Program-made: the position numbers and the translations under genes
Notes under the pieces: model-generated
What the model was told of the DNA's origin: nothing
Seen by the model: only the letters and a program-made list of their open reading frames with translations
Database searches by the model: none
Assembly: GCA_019750135.1 (NCBI GenBank)
Contig: JAIEOV010000005.1
Location: 124,001 to 188,000, forward strand
Origin: Reyranella sp.
GTDB taxonomy: Bacteria > Pseudomonadota > Alphaproteobacteria > Reyranellales > Reyranellaceae
Length of the DNA: 64,000 nt
Direction: 5' to 3'
Shown here: piece by piece, positions 7,762 through 17,417 of the stretch
Layout of the letters: every line of letters starts with the position of its first letter
Numbering within the stretch: position 1 is the first letter of the stretch

Positions 7762-10308
7762 ATGGACGGCGCCACCCTCGACCGCAGCCGCGCGGGCTTC
7801 GTCCGTGTCCGGGGCGCGCGGGTGCACAACCTCAAGAACGTCGACCTCGAGCTGCCGCGCGACAGGCTGGTGGTGTTCACCGGCGTCTCGGGCTCGGGCA
7901 AGTCGTCGCTCGCCTTCGGCACCCTCTACGCCGAGGCGCAACGGCGCTACCTCGAATCGGTGTCGCCCTATGCCCGCCGGCTGTTCCACCAGATGGCGGT
8001 GCCCGAGGTCGATGCGATCGAAGGCCTGCCGCCCGCGGTGGCGCTGCAGCAGCAGCGCGGGACGCCGACCACGCGCTCTTCCGTGGGCAGCGTCACGACC
8101 CTCTCGAACCTGTTGCGCATGCTCTATTCGCGCGCCGGCGACTATCCGCCGAAACAGCCCCTGCTCTATGCCGAATCGTTCTCGCCCAACACGGCCGAGG
8201 GCGCCTGCCCGACCTGCCATGGGCTGGGCCGCGTCTACGAGGTGACCGAGCACACGATGGTGCCCGATCCCTCGCTCACCATCCGCGAGCGCGCCATCGC
8301 GTCGTGGCCGCCAGCGTGGCATGGCCAGAACCTGCGCGACATCCTGGTGTCGCTGGGCTTCGACGTCGACACGCCGTGGCGCGAGCTGCCGAAGAAGGAC
8401 CGCGACTGGATCCTGTTCACCGAGGAGACGCCGACCGTGCCGGTCTATGCCGGCTATACGCCGGCCGAGACGAAGCGCGCCCTGAAGGACAAGGAGGAGC
8501 CGTCCTACATGGGCACCTTCACCGGCTCGCGGCGCTATGTGCTGCAGACCTTCGCGAATACGCAGAGCCCGCTGATGAAGAAGCGCGTCGCGCGGTACAT
8601 GCTGGGCGCCGACTGCCCGGAGTGCAAAGGCAAGCGGCTGCGCAAGGAGGCGCTGTCGGTCACCTTCGCCGGCCTCGACATCGCCGAGCTGTCGCGGCTG
8701 CCGCTGAAGCGCCTGGCCAAACTGGTGGCGCCGTTCACCGGCGACACAAAGACAACGGAGAAAGCGCCGGAGAAGAAGATCGTCATCCAGCGCATCACCC
8801 GCGACCTGGCGGCGCGCCTCGACGTGCTGCTCGATCTCGGGCTGGGCTATCTCACGCTCGAGCGCAGCACGCCCACCCTCTCGCCCGGCGAGCTGCAGCG
8901 GCTCAGGCTGGCGACGCAGGTCCATTCCAACCTGTTCGGCGTGGTCTATGTGCTCGACGAGCCGTCGGCCGGGCTGCATCCCGCCGACACCGAGGCGCTG
9001 CTGCGCGCGCTCGGCCGGCTGAAGGACAGCGGCAACTCGCTGTTCGTGGTCGAGCACGAGCTCGACGTGGTGCGCGCCGCCGACTGGATCGTCGATGTCG
9101 GCCCGGGGCCAGGCGACCAGGGCGGGCTGATCCTCTACAGCGGGCCGCCTGAAGGCTTGCGCCGGGTGGCGATCTCGCGCACCGGCCAGCATCTCTTTCC
9201 CGACGCGCCGGCCGAGCGCCAGCCGCCGCGCCCGCCGGCGGGCTGGCTGAAGCTGCGCGGCGTCACACGCAACAACCTGCACGGCCTCGATGTCGACATC
9301 CCGCTCGGGGTGCTCACAAGCGTCACCGGCGTTTCCGGGTCGGGGAAGTCGACCTTGGTCAGCCAGTTCCTGGTCGAGGCGATGGCGGAGCGGCTGGGTC
9401 ATGCGCTGCCCACGCTCGAAGAGGAAGGAGACAAGCTTCACGACGCGCCGGTCGCCACGACGGCGGGCGAGATCGTCGACGAGCCCGGCGGCGGTCTCGG
9501 CGCCATCGCCCGCCTGGTCGTGGTCGACCAGAAGCCGATCGGGCGCACGCCGCGCTCCAATCTCGCGACCTATACCGGCCTGTTCGACCATGTGCGCCGG
9601 CTGTTCGCGGCCTCGCCGCAGGCCAAGGCGCGGCGCTACGACGCCGGTCGCTTCTCCTTCAACGTCGCCAAGGGGCGCTGCCCCAAGTGCGAGGGCGAGG
9701 GCTTCGTGTTCGTCGAGCTCTTGTTCCTGCCCAGCGTCTACGCGCCCTGCCCGGCCTGCCACGGCGCGCGCTACAACGACAAGACGCTGGAGATCAAGCT
9801 CGGCGGCCAGTCGATTGCCGATGTGCTGGCCATGACGGTCGACGCCGCGCATGGCTTCTTCCAGCACGAGGACTTCTCCAAGGGTGAGGCTGGCCTCGCC
9901 CATTCGCTGGAGACGCTGCGCAACGTCGGGCTGGGCTACCTGCGGCTGGGCCAGCCCGCCACCGAGCTGTCGGGCGGCGAGGCGCAGCGCATCAAGCTCG
10001 CCACCGAGCTGCAGCGCGCGCAGCGCGGCCGCACCCTCTACATCCTCGACGAGCCGACGACCGGCCTGCACCCGGTCGACGTCGAGCGTCTGGTCCTGCA
10101 GCTGCAGTCGCTGGTCGCGGCGGGCAACAGCGTGGTCGTGGTCGAGCACGACATGGCGGTGGTCGCCCAGAGCGACTGGGTGATCGACATCGGCCCAGGC
10201 GCCGGTGAGGACGGCGGGCGGGTGGTGGCGGCGGGATTGCCGGAGACGGTCGCGCGGGCAGAGGAGAGTCTCACGGGGACGTACCTCGCCCGGCACATGG
10301 CCGAGTGA
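7762..10308 (+). CDS. UvrA-like excinuclease ATPase (short class-II UvrA paralogue)
   Basis: An 848-residue tandem ABC ATPase, about 100 residues shorter than housekeeping UvrA (about 940-970). Walker A motifs are GVSGSGKSS (about residue 42) and GVSGSGKST (about 530). Signature motifs are [12 protein letters not shown] (first half, diverged) and [12 protein letters not shown] (second half). Walker B regions end [10 protein letters not shown] and [10 protein letters not shown]. Zinc-finger pairs [22 protein letters not shown] and CPACHG are present. Short UvrA paralogues are linked in other bacteria to DNA-intercalator tolerance rather than to core UvrABC repair; this role is inferred. It is monocistronic and ends 8 bases from the convergent cyclase gene. 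Confidence 0.9.
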   Translation: MDGATLDRSRAGFVRVRGARVHNLKNVDLELPRDRLVVFTGVSGSGKSSLAFGTLYAEAQRRYLESVSPYARRLFHQMAVPEVDAIEGLPPAVALQQQRGTPTTRSSVGSVTTLSNLLRMLYSRAGDYPPKQPLLYAESFSPNTAEGACPTCHGLGRVYEVTEHTMVPDPSLTIRERAIASWPPAWHGQNLRDILVSLGFDVDTPWRELPKKDRDWILFTEETPTVPVYAGYTPAETKRALKDKEEPSYMGTFTGSRRYVLQTFANTQSPLMKKRVARYMLGADCPECKGKRLRKEALSVTFAGLDIAELSRLPLKRLAKLVAPFTGDTKTTEKAPEKKIVIQRITRDLAARLDVLLDLGLGYLTLERSTPTLSPGELQRLRLATQVHSNLFGVVYVLDEPSAGLHPADTEALLRALGRLKDSGNSLFVVEHELDVVRAADWIVDVGPGPGDQGGLILYSGPPEGLRRVAISRTGQHLFPDAPAERQPPRPPAGWLKLRGVTRNNLHGLDVDIPLGVLTSVTGVSGSGKSTLVSQFLVEAMAERLGHALPTLEEEGDKLHDAPVATTAGEIVDEPGGGLGAIARLVVVDQKPIGRTPRSNLATYTGLFDHVRRLFAASPQAKARRYDAGRFSFNVAKGRCPKCEGEGFVFVELLFLPSVYAPCPACHGARYNDKTLEIKLGGQSIADVLAMTVDAAHGFFQHEDFSKGEAGLAHSLETLRNVGLGYLRLGQPATELSGGEAQRIKLATELQRAQRGRTLYILDEPTTGLHPVDVERLVLQLQSLVAAGNSVVVVEHDMAVVAQSDWVIDIGPGAGEDGGRVVAAGLPETVARAEESLTGTYLARHMAE

Positions 10309-10315
10309 GCCGGCC

Positions 10316-12130
10316 TTATTCGGGAAGCCCCGCCTTGCGCAGGCCCTCCGCCAATCGCTCGAAATGCTCCGGCAAGCGCAGGACGACGCGCTCGCCGAGC
10401 GTGGACAGGCGCAGGCCCGGGTCGAGCTGGCGCAGCAGCGACAGATACTTGGTGGCGTCCGCCGGCCGGCCCAGCAGCGCCGCGCTGGCCACGGCAATCC
10501 GGATGGCCGGCGACGCCAAGGGATTGCGCTGCAACGCCTTCTCGGCCCAGGCGTAGGCCTCGTCGTCGCGCCCGGCCATGAAGTGGGCCACCGCCATGCC
10601 CGTCTGCATGGAGAACATCAGGGCATCGACCGGGCTGTTGCGCATGGCGCGTTGCAGCTGGTGGATCGCGACCTCGGGCTCGCCCAGCCAAGTGCGCACG
10701 AACCCGCTCTGGACCAGGCCTACCGACGCGTTGGGATTGAGGGCAAGGGATTGGTCGATGAAGGCGGCCCCGCGCTCGAGCTCTCCCAGCACGCTCGCCA
10801 CGGCAAAGCCCGCCCCTCCCAGGGCAAAGAAGTTGTCGCGCCCGATCGCATCGACGCGGTCGGCCATGCGCCGCGTCTCGGCGCGCTCATGTTCGGGATC
10901 CGCCGACCAGCCCAGCGAGCGGCGCAGCGTGAAGCAGGTGAGGGCCAGGCCATAGGGCGTGGCGTAGTCGGGATCGAGCTCGATGGCGCGATAGGCGAGC
11001 TGCAGGGCCTTGTCGACGCCGTCGCGGCTCCAGGTATGGAAGAAGCCCAGCGCCTGCATGTAGGCGAGATGCGAATCGACGGAGCCGGTCGGCGCGCGGC
11101 GTGCGCGGTTCATCTCGGCCTGGCGCACCTGCGGCACCAGCGCACCGACCACGCTTTCGGCGACCTGGTCCTGCAGGGCGAAGATGTCGGAGATGTCGCC
11201 CTCGAAGCGATCCGACCAGATCTGGAGCGCCGTCGTGGCGTCGATCAGCTGGCCGCCGATGCGCAGCCGATTGCCCGAGCGCCGTACGTTGCCCTCGAGC
11301 AGGTAGCGCACGTTCAGCTCGCGGCCGACCTGCTTCACGTCGACGGTGCGGCCCTTGTAGGTGAAGGTCGAGTTGCGCGCGATCACGAACAGCAGGCTGC
11401 GATAGCGCGACAGGCCGTTGATGATGTCGTCGACCACGCCGTCGGCGAAGTAATCCTGGTCGGGCTCGGCGGTCAGGTTCTGGAACGGCAGGACGGCGAT
11501 CGACGGCATCTCGCTCGTCGTCACTGGGGTCGGGGGCGCCGGGGACGCGGGCTCGGCCGACGCTGACGCGGGCCCAGCGGCGGCAGCACTTTGCGCCGCG
11601 CCGGCCAGCTGCACGCGGTAGACGCGCACGGGCCGGGCGATGTTCTTCAGCTGGTGCTGGCCGTCGTCGACGAAAGCGACGTCGAGCCGGCCTTCGGCAT
11701 CCTCCTGGACGCGGGCCGAAACGGCGATGCCGCCCGGCTCGGCCAGCGCCTCCAGGCGCGCGGCGATGTTGACGCCGTCGCCGAAGATGTCGTTCTGCTC
11801 GACCACGATGTCGCCGACATGGATGCCCATGCGGAACTCGATGCGGCGATCGGCGGCGACCTCGGCATTGCGCGTCGCCATCGCCCGCTGCACGTCGACG
11901 GCGCAGCGCACGGCATCGACGACGCTGGGGAACTCGACCAGCAGGCCGTCGCCGGTGGTCTTCACCAGGCGGCCGCGATGGTGGGTGATGGCGGGCTCGA
12001 AAAGCTCGGTGCGGTGCGCCGTGAGCGCCGAGACGGTGCCTTCCTCGTCGAGGCCGATGAGGCGGCTGTAGCTTGCGACATCGGCCGCCAGCACGGCGGA
12101 AAGCCTCCGGTCCAAGCGATTCTGCGCCAT
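10316..12130 (-). CDS. Class III adenylate/guanylate cyclase with TolB-like and TPR domains
   Basis: A 604-residue soluble protein. Residues about 8-170 form a cyclase homology domain with metal-binding Asp in [12 protein letters not shown] and the second in [12 protein letters not shown], then [16 protein letters not shown]. An Ala/Pro-rich linker follows. A FlgO/TolB-like domain starts [20 protein letters not shown] and includes [16 protein letters not shown]. The C-terminal third is TPR helices ([28 protein letters not shown]). This architecture is common in Bradyrhizobium-like genomes, where many paralogues occur. The start at 12130 ([15 protein letters not shown]) is chosen because the cyclase domain begins there; the frame continues upstream without family sequence. 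The input sensed is unknown. Confidence 0.88.
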   Translation of the reverse strand: MAQNRLDRRLSAVLAADVASYSRLIGLDEEGTVSALTAHRTELFEPAITHHRGRLVKTTGDGLLVEFPSVVDAVRCAVDVQRAMATRNAEVAADRRIEFRMGIHVGDIVVEQNDIFGDGVNIAARLEALAEPGGIAVSARVQEDAEGRLDVAFVDDGQHQLKNIARPVRVYRVQLAGAAQSAAAAGPASASAEPASPAPPTPVTTSEMPSIAVLPFQNLTAEPDQDYFADGVVDDIINGLSRYRSLLFVIARNSTFTYKGRTVDVKQVGRELNVRYLLEGNVRRSGNRLRIGGQLIDATTALQIWSDRFEGDISDIFALQDQVAESVVGALVPQVRQAEMNRARRAPTGSVDSHLAYMQALGFFHTWSRDGVDKALQLAYRAIELDPDYATPYGLALTCFTLRRSLGWSADPEHERAETRRMADRVDAIGRDNFFALGGAGFAVASVLGELERGAAFIDQSLALNPNASVGLVQSGFVRTWLGEPEVAIHQLQRAMRNSPVDALMFSMQTGMAVAHFMAGRDDEAYAWAEKALQRNPLASPAIRIAVASAALLGRPADATKYLSLLRQLDPGLRLSTLGERVVLRLPEHFERLAEGLRKAGLPE

Positions 12131-12800
12131 GACGTCCTGCGACTGTTGGAAACCTGGGACTCGGGGCCGAATGCAATCTTTAGTCGATAGACGCCGGCGG
12201 GCCAATCCCAATCCGCGTGGTCTCGGCGAGCGGCGGCCTCCCGCATCCAACGACACTTGATGTACTGGCCTGAGGTTCATCGCGATGGGGCGAACCGCTG
12301 GACGGGCATCGATCCGTCTGCCCCTTCCGGTCCTGGCGGCGGCCCAGCGCTGTCCTCTGAAAGCGGACAGAAGAGACATTTGGCGTTCCTTGGCACGACC
12401 GCTGGTCACGAGAGTTTCACTGGGTTTTGCTAGACCCCCAATCACCGGCGAAGCCATTGAATCTTCGATCTTTTCGAATTTCGCTAGTTTTGCTGGCCGT
12501 TTCACTCACTCCCCCGAACCGTGCTTCCGACGCGTCGCACGATGAAAACCAGGCCCGGCAGGGCTGCCGTCGGGCGATGGTATTGCGGATGAACGATGCA
12601 TAGAGCAGAGCCGCCGGAGGCGAGCACAAGGTCAATATAACTAAAGTGCCCTATCTAGTCAACTACGGTTTTAGTTATTGCGTCCCATAAGGGGGCTTTC
12701 GACGCAATATCTCCGGGGTCAGGCACCGTGCCAGCAGTGCAGGCAATCATCGGCCTCGCGCCAACCCGTCATGATCACCGGGCGGACCCGCTGGCCGGCC
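12131..12800. other. Long non-coding stretch with repeat-like and promoter-like sequence
   Basis: No supported gene is seen. Around 12340-12385 the segment CTCTGAAAGCGGACAG followed by AGAGACAT resembles short dispersed repeats common near alphaproteobacterial genes. An AT-rich island at about 12630-12680 holds the inverted repeat listed separately. The part 12680-12800 is GC-rich and featureless. It separates the cyclase gene from the truncated monooxygenase. Confidence 0.4.
12637..12678. promoter_or_regulatory. Orphan operator-like inverted repeat in an AT-rich promoter patch
   Basis: ATAACTAAA at 12637-12645 and TTTAGTTAT at 12670-12678 are perfect inverted complements about 24 bases apart, in locally AT-rich DNA. 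The arrangement resembles an operator flanking a promoter. No regulator or clear target gene starts next to it in either direction; the nearest is the minus-strand cyclase 500 bases away. It may be left over from a gene lost in rearrangement. Confidence 0.4.
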
Positions 12801-13745
12801 TCACGAGATCAGCGAGCCGCTGCGCCGATCCGTGACCTCCTTGCGGCCGGTCTTGGCGGCGCGTTCGGCGGCGTGCTTGTCGATCATGCGCTGGGCGGCC
12901 TCCTGGCGCTGGCGCGAGAGGACGTCGCGGTTGCGGGTCACCCAGTCGTAGGACTCGTTGCGCGCGACGTTGCTGCCGTCGAAGACCGGCATGACGTAGC
13001 GCGCATAGAGCTCGTAGGAGCGCTTGGTCGCCTCCCAGTCGGCGATGTTGTTGGCCATGTGCAGCATGACCCCGAACTCGCCCTGCTTGGCCTGGAGCTT
13101 GCGGATCTGGGCAATGGCATCGTCGGGCGTGCCGACGACGCCGATCTTCACCCTCATCCAGTAGTCGACGATGTCCTCGCCCGGCGGCACGTTGAAACGC
13201 GGCATGTTGTTGTTGATGTAGTCGACATAGGCCTGCATGCCGAAGCGCACGTTCTCGCGCGCCTTGTCGCGCGTCTCGGCGATGTGGAACGGCGCCACCA
13301 GGCGCAGCCGCCGCGGATCCATGGTGCGGCCGTGCTCGGCGGCGATCTCGCAAGCGGTCTGCCAGTTGGTGGTGAGCGCGTCGAAGCCGGTGGTCTCCGC
13401 CGCCGCGACGCACAGCATGCCGAGATCGTACTTGCCGGCCAGCCGGCCGCCCGACGGCGTGACGGCGCTGGCGACCGCGACCTCGGGGAACGGGTCGCTG
13501 TAGGGAAGCAGGTGCAGGCGGGCTTCCTTCAGCGAGTACCAGTCGGTCTTCTCGGTGACGACCTCGCCGCGGAACAGGCGCAGGATGAGGTCGAGCGCCT
13601 GCTCCATGCGGTCGCGCTGGGTGTTGGGATCGATGTCGAGCATCATGGCGTCCGACGCCAGCAGGCCGGGCCCGGCGCCGAACATGACGCGGCCGCGCGT
13701 CTGGTGGTCGAGCTGGATGATGCGGTTCTGCGCGCGCAATCTCTA
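12801..13745 (-). pseudogene. Luciferase-like flavin monooxygenase, N-terminus missing
   Basis: About 312 residues of an LLM-class flavin-dependent oxidoreductase remain, from RIIQLDHQTRGRVMFGAGPG through DWYSLKEARLHLLPYSDPFPE to the normal C-terminal helix. Family members are about 400-430 residues and begin with a strand and flavin-binding region of about 100 residues that is absent here. In minus sense, homology stops at about 13745, exactly where DNA becomes AT-richer and plus-strand genes begin. The gene appears to have been cut by the arrival of the 13.75-18.6 kb insert. A shortened protein starting MRAQNRIIQL is unlikely to be active. Confidence 0.75.
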
Positions 13746-13754
13746 CGGGTAGCA

Positions 13755-14066
13755 ATGCGATCACGACAGCGTTCTTGCCGGCAACAGTGCGCTCGATGCT
13801 TGGTCCGATTGGAACGCCTAGCCAAACCCGAGCGTCGCAGCAGGCTGGATGAGAAGCGGGAAAAATTTCGAGAGCTTGCTGAAGCAAGAACAAACAAAGC
13901 CATCGAGTCGATCGGTCGGATCGGGAATCTTTCGAACAGACAAATCTACGAGTATGAGCCTGCAGAAGTGCGAAAGGTCATTCGCGCTCTAAAGGACGCC
14001 GTTGCTTCCGTCGAAGCGCGCTTCGAATCGCCGCGCGGAAAGACGGGGGGGAGCTTCAAACTCTAA
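13755..14066 (+). CDS. Small helical protein, first gene of the GHKL ATPase operon
   Basis: A protein of up to 103 residues, highly charged and helical. The core is KREKFRELAEARTNKAIESI, then GRIGNLSNRQIYEYEPAEV and a helix RKVIRALKDAVASVEARF. The RTNKAI / IGNLSNR / YEY pattern looks like a conserved small family, but no function is known to me. It ends 9 bases before the ATPase start, so the two are almost certainly co-transcribed and co-translated. The ATG at 13755 is uncertain: it abuts the monooxygenase break, and a shorter protein from near 13850 would fit the conserved part. Codon use is AT-richer than the flanking genes. Confidence 0.6.
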   Translation: MRSRQRSCRQQCARCLVRLERLAKPERRSRLDEKREKFRELAEARTNKAIESIGRIGNLSNRQIYEYEPAEVRKVIRALKDAVASVEARFESPRGKTGGSFKL

Positions 14067-14075
14067 GAGGGATTT

Positions 14076-15902
14076 ATGACTACAGGCGCCGTGGCGGCTC
14101 TGGAGGTCGCCGACGAAGAATTTTTGGTCGCGAGTCTCATCGAGCGCTGTCCTAAGGCGATGATGATTCGCGAGTTGTTGATGAACGCGATAGAGGCGGC
14201 GCAGCAGGCTCCGCAAACTCGTCGTTTGATCGAAATAAGCGCAATCGAGATCGACAATACCCAGAAGCTGTGCATTTGGAACACAGGCCCTGGTATGGAT
14301 GCCGGCGAGTTGCTCAGAATCTGTAATATCGCATCATCCATTGGGAAAGAGAAAAGTCTCACCGGGAATTTCGGTATGGGTGCGAAGGTTGCATCACTGC
14401 CGTCGAACCAACGGGGCATGCGCTATCGATCCTGCAAAAAGGGCCGCGTGCATGAAGTGATTTTATGCAAGCGGGACGGCATCTACGGTAGGCTGCGGCG
14501 TCATTTTCCGGATACCGGTGAATACTTGGAAGTCATCGACGTCACTGACTTAGCGTCGAAAGAAGGCCGTTCTCTTGATGAGGACTGGACGGAAGTCGTC
14601 CTACTAGGCAATAGCGTTCATCAGGACACGGTCAAGGACCCCTATAGCGGGGACCCCGAGCAGGATAGCCAGTGGCTGGCAACTTATCTGTACCACCGAT
14701 TCTATCGACTTCCAGATGGAGTAAAAGTCACTCTTCTCAAAGGCACGAATAAACTCGATGGCAATCGACAATTCGAACCTATTCCCGCGAGGTTGCGGCA
14801 CTTCGAGAAGCATGAATCGGTACGCCTTCCAAGCGGCATCGTTGTGCATTACCTGTACGATGCACCCTACGACAAGGCGTCGGGGACTGGGCACAACAGG
14901 TCGATCAGTGGTGCGGTCGCTTCGGCAGTTAGTACAAGCGCAGTCGTATATCGAAATGAAATGTATGACGTTCGGCGAGGACGCAATTGGACATTTGATG
15001 CACCGATTTTCGGTATTCCGTTTGGTGCGAAGCACATCTCAATTCATATCGAAGTCCCCGATGATTTTACCGTTGTTCCCGACGCTTACCGCCAGTTCCT
15101 TCGCCACACGGCAGGTGAGCAACCGCATGTTGATGCGCGTGACTTTGCAGGCTTGGTTCGGGAGAACCGACCCGAATGGCTTATCGACCTAATCCGATCG
15201 CTCGCTCCGGATAGCGCATCCAATGACGAGGTCCGAAGCGAACTTCAGAAGCTACTCAACCATTTGCGCGTAAAGCGGGTCAGCCCAAAGGTTGTACCAA
15301 ACGGACCTACCAATGTGACAGCTGGAAGCGGCCCCGCAATCGACAACGCTGGTAGCGTGAGCAGCGGAAACGGGGGCGAAGGTGCACGGCCCAAGCCTTC
15401 CGACTTATCTATTGTTCCAACAGGTGCAAAACGGGCAGAGATGTTCAAGAATCTCGAACGTGCACCAGAAATATTTCTGCTCTACTCGGAGGCGGAGGTA
15501 GAGGAGAAAGGCATAAGAGGCCGCGCTGCCCTCTACACCATGGAGGTCGGGCAGCTATTTGTGAACATGCTTTATCCGGCAATAGGCGAGATGAAGTCGC
15601 AACTTGAGGCAGAGTACGCAGATACGAATGATCCCGATCTGATGCGCTCGCTCGTCCACCAGCACGCTGAAAAGACCATGATCCTTCGCGTTGGACGGAC
15701 GGTCGTTTACGCCCTGGCAAAGCAGTTGAACAAGGAATGGGATCAGAAGGCACTCGACACCGCGTCATCGCCTGAGAGCCTCAGCATGGCGGCCGACGAC
15801 TTCGGCGATGCAATGCAGAACGTGCGCCGTGCCATTGGCAAGGCACTTCGCATGAAGCGCAACGCTGGCGATGCAATAGAATCGACAGAAGCGGCTGCTT
15901 AA
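14076..15902 (+). CDS. GHKL-type ATPase (Hsp90/MORC-like), stand-alone
   Basis: A 608-residue protein with an N-terminal Bergerat ATP-binding fold. The N-box is RELLMNAIEAA (E33, N37). The G1 box is WNTGPGMD (N69, G71, G73), with Asn where Asp is usual. The G2 lid is GNFGMGAKVAS (G100, G102, K104). A second domain (about 170-370) follows, with VRLPSGIVVHYLYD and WTFDAPIFGIPFGAKHISIH. A Gly/Ser-rich linker lies at about 415-445, and the C-terminal third is helical. There is no kinase phosphoacceptor, receiver or DNA-gyrase domain. An AGAGGGA ribosome-binding site precedes the ATG at 14076. Similar stand-alone GHKL ATPases occur in bacterial defence gene clusters. That role is inference from the accessory context. 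Confidence 0.75.
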   Translation: MTTGAVAALEVADEEFLVASLIERCPKAMMIRELLMNAIEAAQQAPQTRRLIEISAIEIDNTQKLCIWNTGPGMDAGELLRICNIASSIGKEKSLTGNFGMGAKVASLPSNQRGMRYRSCKKGRVHEVILCKRDGIYGRLRRHFPDTGEYLEVIDVTDLASKEGRSLDEDWTEVVLLGNSVHQDTVKDPYSGDPEQDSQWLATYLYHRFYRLPDGVKVTLLKGTNKLDGNRQFEPIPARLRHFEKHESVRLPSGIVVHYLYDAPYDKASGTGHNRSISGAVASAVSTSAVVYRNEMYDVRRGRNWTFDAPIFGIPFGAKHISIHIEVPDDFTVVPDAYRQFLRHTAGEQPHVDARDFAGLVRENRPEWLIDLIRSLAPDSASNDEVRSELQKLLNHLRVKRVSPKVVPNGPTNVTAGSGPAIDNAGSVSSGNGGEGARPKPSDLSIVPTGAKRAEMFKNLERAPEIFLLYSEAEVEEKGIRGRAALYTMEVGQLFVNMLYPAIGEMKSQLEAEYADTNDPDLMRSLVHQHAEKTMILRVGRTVVYALAKQLNKEWDQKALDTASSPESLSMAADDFGDAMQNVRRAIGKALRMKRNAGDAIESTEAAA

Positions 15903-16047
15903 TCGCTGCTAGAAACCGACGCACGCGAACGGCATTGATCCTCGGTCGGAGGGCCGCTGCTCACGGGATCTCCGTTCGTCTGAAGCAGCGCGGGCGCCGA
16001 CGCCAGTTCGTTGAGCCCAGAAATGCCCAACGCACTCTCACACTGAG

Positions 16048-16650
16048 CTAGTCGTCAGTTCTATTGACCACCGTTGTGAGGAAATACAGTGCCCAGAGCA
16101 CTGTCACAGTAAGCACGGAAAGAGCGGCTGATAGTCCAAACACTCCTGACAAAAGTATAGCTTGCCGAACATTCGGCCGAGCCTTCGTCCAGACAAGTAT
16201 CGCGTCGTGCAAGAGGGTCGCGCCGACCGTCGCAATCAGCATAGCCAACCCGACGAAGCACAGGTAGCCAAGCAAATAGCAGACGAACTGCCTCAGCGTC
16301 AGAGCTTCACCGTCCAAAAGCAGCGGCGCTCCGACAATACGCCGATCAAGGTGTTGGCCTGGTGCGCCCATCGCCACAGCCGCAAGCGCACCGACCATAA
16401 ACGGAACAGCCATGATCAAAAGGTCGCGAACGAGCTTGATCGGGCCGCTATCCCCGAACAGCGGTGGCTTCGGGTCTATGAAACAGTAGCCAGCGAACAG
16501 CGCCAAGGTCCAAGCGGCGGGAACAAAGAAATCGTAAACGGATTTCTCTGGATGCTTGATCGATAGGTACCGCAGCGGCGCAAGCAGACGCTTCCGCGAC
16601 GGCGGTGGCCCGCTGTGAACGTCGCTCAGTTCTACTTGGTGTATTCCCAT
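16048..16650 (-). CDS. Four-helix membrane protein of the accessory island
   Basis: A 200-residue protein with four hydrophobic segments: about 42-60 (VPAAWTLALFAGYCFI), 75-95 (LIMAVPFMVGALAAVAM), 120-142 (FVCYLLGYLCFVGLAMLIA) and 163-190 (ILLSGVFGLSAALSVLTVTV). A basic N-terminal cytoplasmic stretch (SRKRLLAPLRYLSIKHPEK) comes first. The ATG at 16650 overlaps the end of the upstream gene by 19 bases in another frame, so translation is probably coupled. No enzymatic motif is seen. By size and topology it could be a pore-type effector or an anchor for the upstream soluble protein. It ends 145 bases from the convergent ATPase gene. Confidence 0.65.
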   Translation of the reverse strand: MGIHQVELSDVHSGPPPSRKRLLAPLRYLSIKHPEKSVYDFFVPAAWTLALFAGYCFIDPKPPLFGDSGPIKLVRDLLIMAVPFMVGALAAVAMGAPGQHLDRRIVGAPLLLDGEALTLRQFVCYLLGYLCFVGLAMLIATVGATLLHDAILVWTKARPNVRQAILLSGVFGLSAALSVLTVTVLWALYFLTTVVNRTDD

Positions 16651-17204
16651 ACCTTGTCCTTTTCGAGCAGCGCGATCATGTCGGCTACGGTCTTATCGTC
16701 TACATCGTTGCTCCACGACTTGTGGTTGTCCGGACGGTCAATGAAATCCCTCGGGCAAAGTAGCAAATCTTGCGCACTATCAAGTTGGTGATGCTGCACG
16801 CTGCCACCAAGGACGTCACCTTGTGCCGACTTGAAATAAATTTTCGTCTTGTACCCTCGCTCATCGTAAATTGCCCGCAATTGCGCGGCCCAGCCCAGTC
16901 GCTCCTGCTCATCCGCAGGGCCCTGGCCGGCACCAACGCGAATGGTCACATCGGCCAAAAAGTCTTTATCCTTGATAGCGGTCTTGTCGCCGATGCTCTG
17001 CTTCTCCGAGCGCTTCGTGAACACGAGGTGCGACAATTTCTGTCCTGCAGTAGTGCCGGCACCCAGGCGACGGCTCACGTCGGCCAGGAGCTCGAGCTTA
17101 GGCGTGTAGTGGTAAGGTCTTTCTTGGCGATCTACGTCGAGTACAGAATGCCTACAATGAAGCCGCGAGGAGACAAAACGACAACGCGCGTTTTGAAAAA
17201 GCAA
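16632..17204 (-). CDS. Unrecognised soluble protein coupled to the membrane protein
   Basis: The frame gives up to 190 residues; the start is uncertain because its first 30 codons overlap, antisense, the coding-like fragment at 17102-17332. The body has two similar segments, LELLADVSRRLGAGTTAGQ and DFLADVTIRVGAGQGPAD, suggesting an internal duplication of about 55 residues. A mixed alpha/beta region (AAQLRAIYDERGYKTKIYFK) and LLLCPRDFIDRPDNHKSW follow. I do not recognise the family and see no known catalytic motif. The 19-base overlap with the membrane protein implies joint function. AT-richer codon use matches the rest of the insert. Confidence 0.5.
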   Translation of the reverse strand: MLFQNARCRFVSSRLHCRHSVLDVDRQERPYHYTPKLELLADVSRRLGAGTTAGQKLSHLVFTKRSEKQSIGDKTAIKDKDFLADVTIRVGAGQGPADEQERLGWAAQLRAIYDERGYKTKIYFKSAQGDVLGGSVQHHQLDSAQDLLLCPRDFIDRPDNHKSWSNDVDDKTVADMIALLEKDKVWEYTK

Positions 17205-17332
17205 AGGCTAGGCAACCAATCGAAGAACTACTGATCGTCTTTGGCCCGTATCTCCTTGCGTTGGCCTTTGCGCTGAGATTTGCGCGGACTTCGGCCGATG
17301 TGCGATTTGAACGATTGAAGGCCTCCGCTTGA
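17102..17332 (+). pseudogene. C-terminal fragment of a plus-strand membrane protein
   Basis: A 76-codon frame with no ATG runs from an in-frame TAG (17099-17101) to a TGA (17330-17332). It translates to a strongly protein-like tail: VQNAYNEAARRQNDNARFEK, a hydrophobic segment IEELLIVFGPYLLALAFALR, then FARTSADVRFERLKASA. It reads as the last helix and tail of a membrane protein whose first part has been lost. It overlaps the start of the minus-strand gene at 16632-17204. Confidence 0.45.
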
Positions 17333-17417
17333 CAGGGATGAGCCTGTACCAAGATGCCAGCAAAGGCGAAATTCGTTTCAGCTCTGACAGTTGTCTCCCT
17401 TCCAGACTAGGTGGCTC

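Noticed and set aside
7672-10497. A 941-codon minus-strand frame antisense to the uvrA-like gene
   Set aside because: Composition is typical of an antisense shadow and no motif is present; the plus strand has all ABC and zinc motifs.
12131-12505. An N-terminal extension of the cyclase-TolB-TPR protein to 729 residues
   Set aside because: The extra residues have no family match and cross dispersed-repeat-like DNA; the cyclase domain begins at the ATG at 12130.
14076-15902. Histidine kinase or DNA gyrase/MutL identity for the GHKL ATPase
   Set aside because: There is no phosphoacceptor His domain, receiver, TOPRIM or MutL C-terminal region; only the ATP fold is shared.
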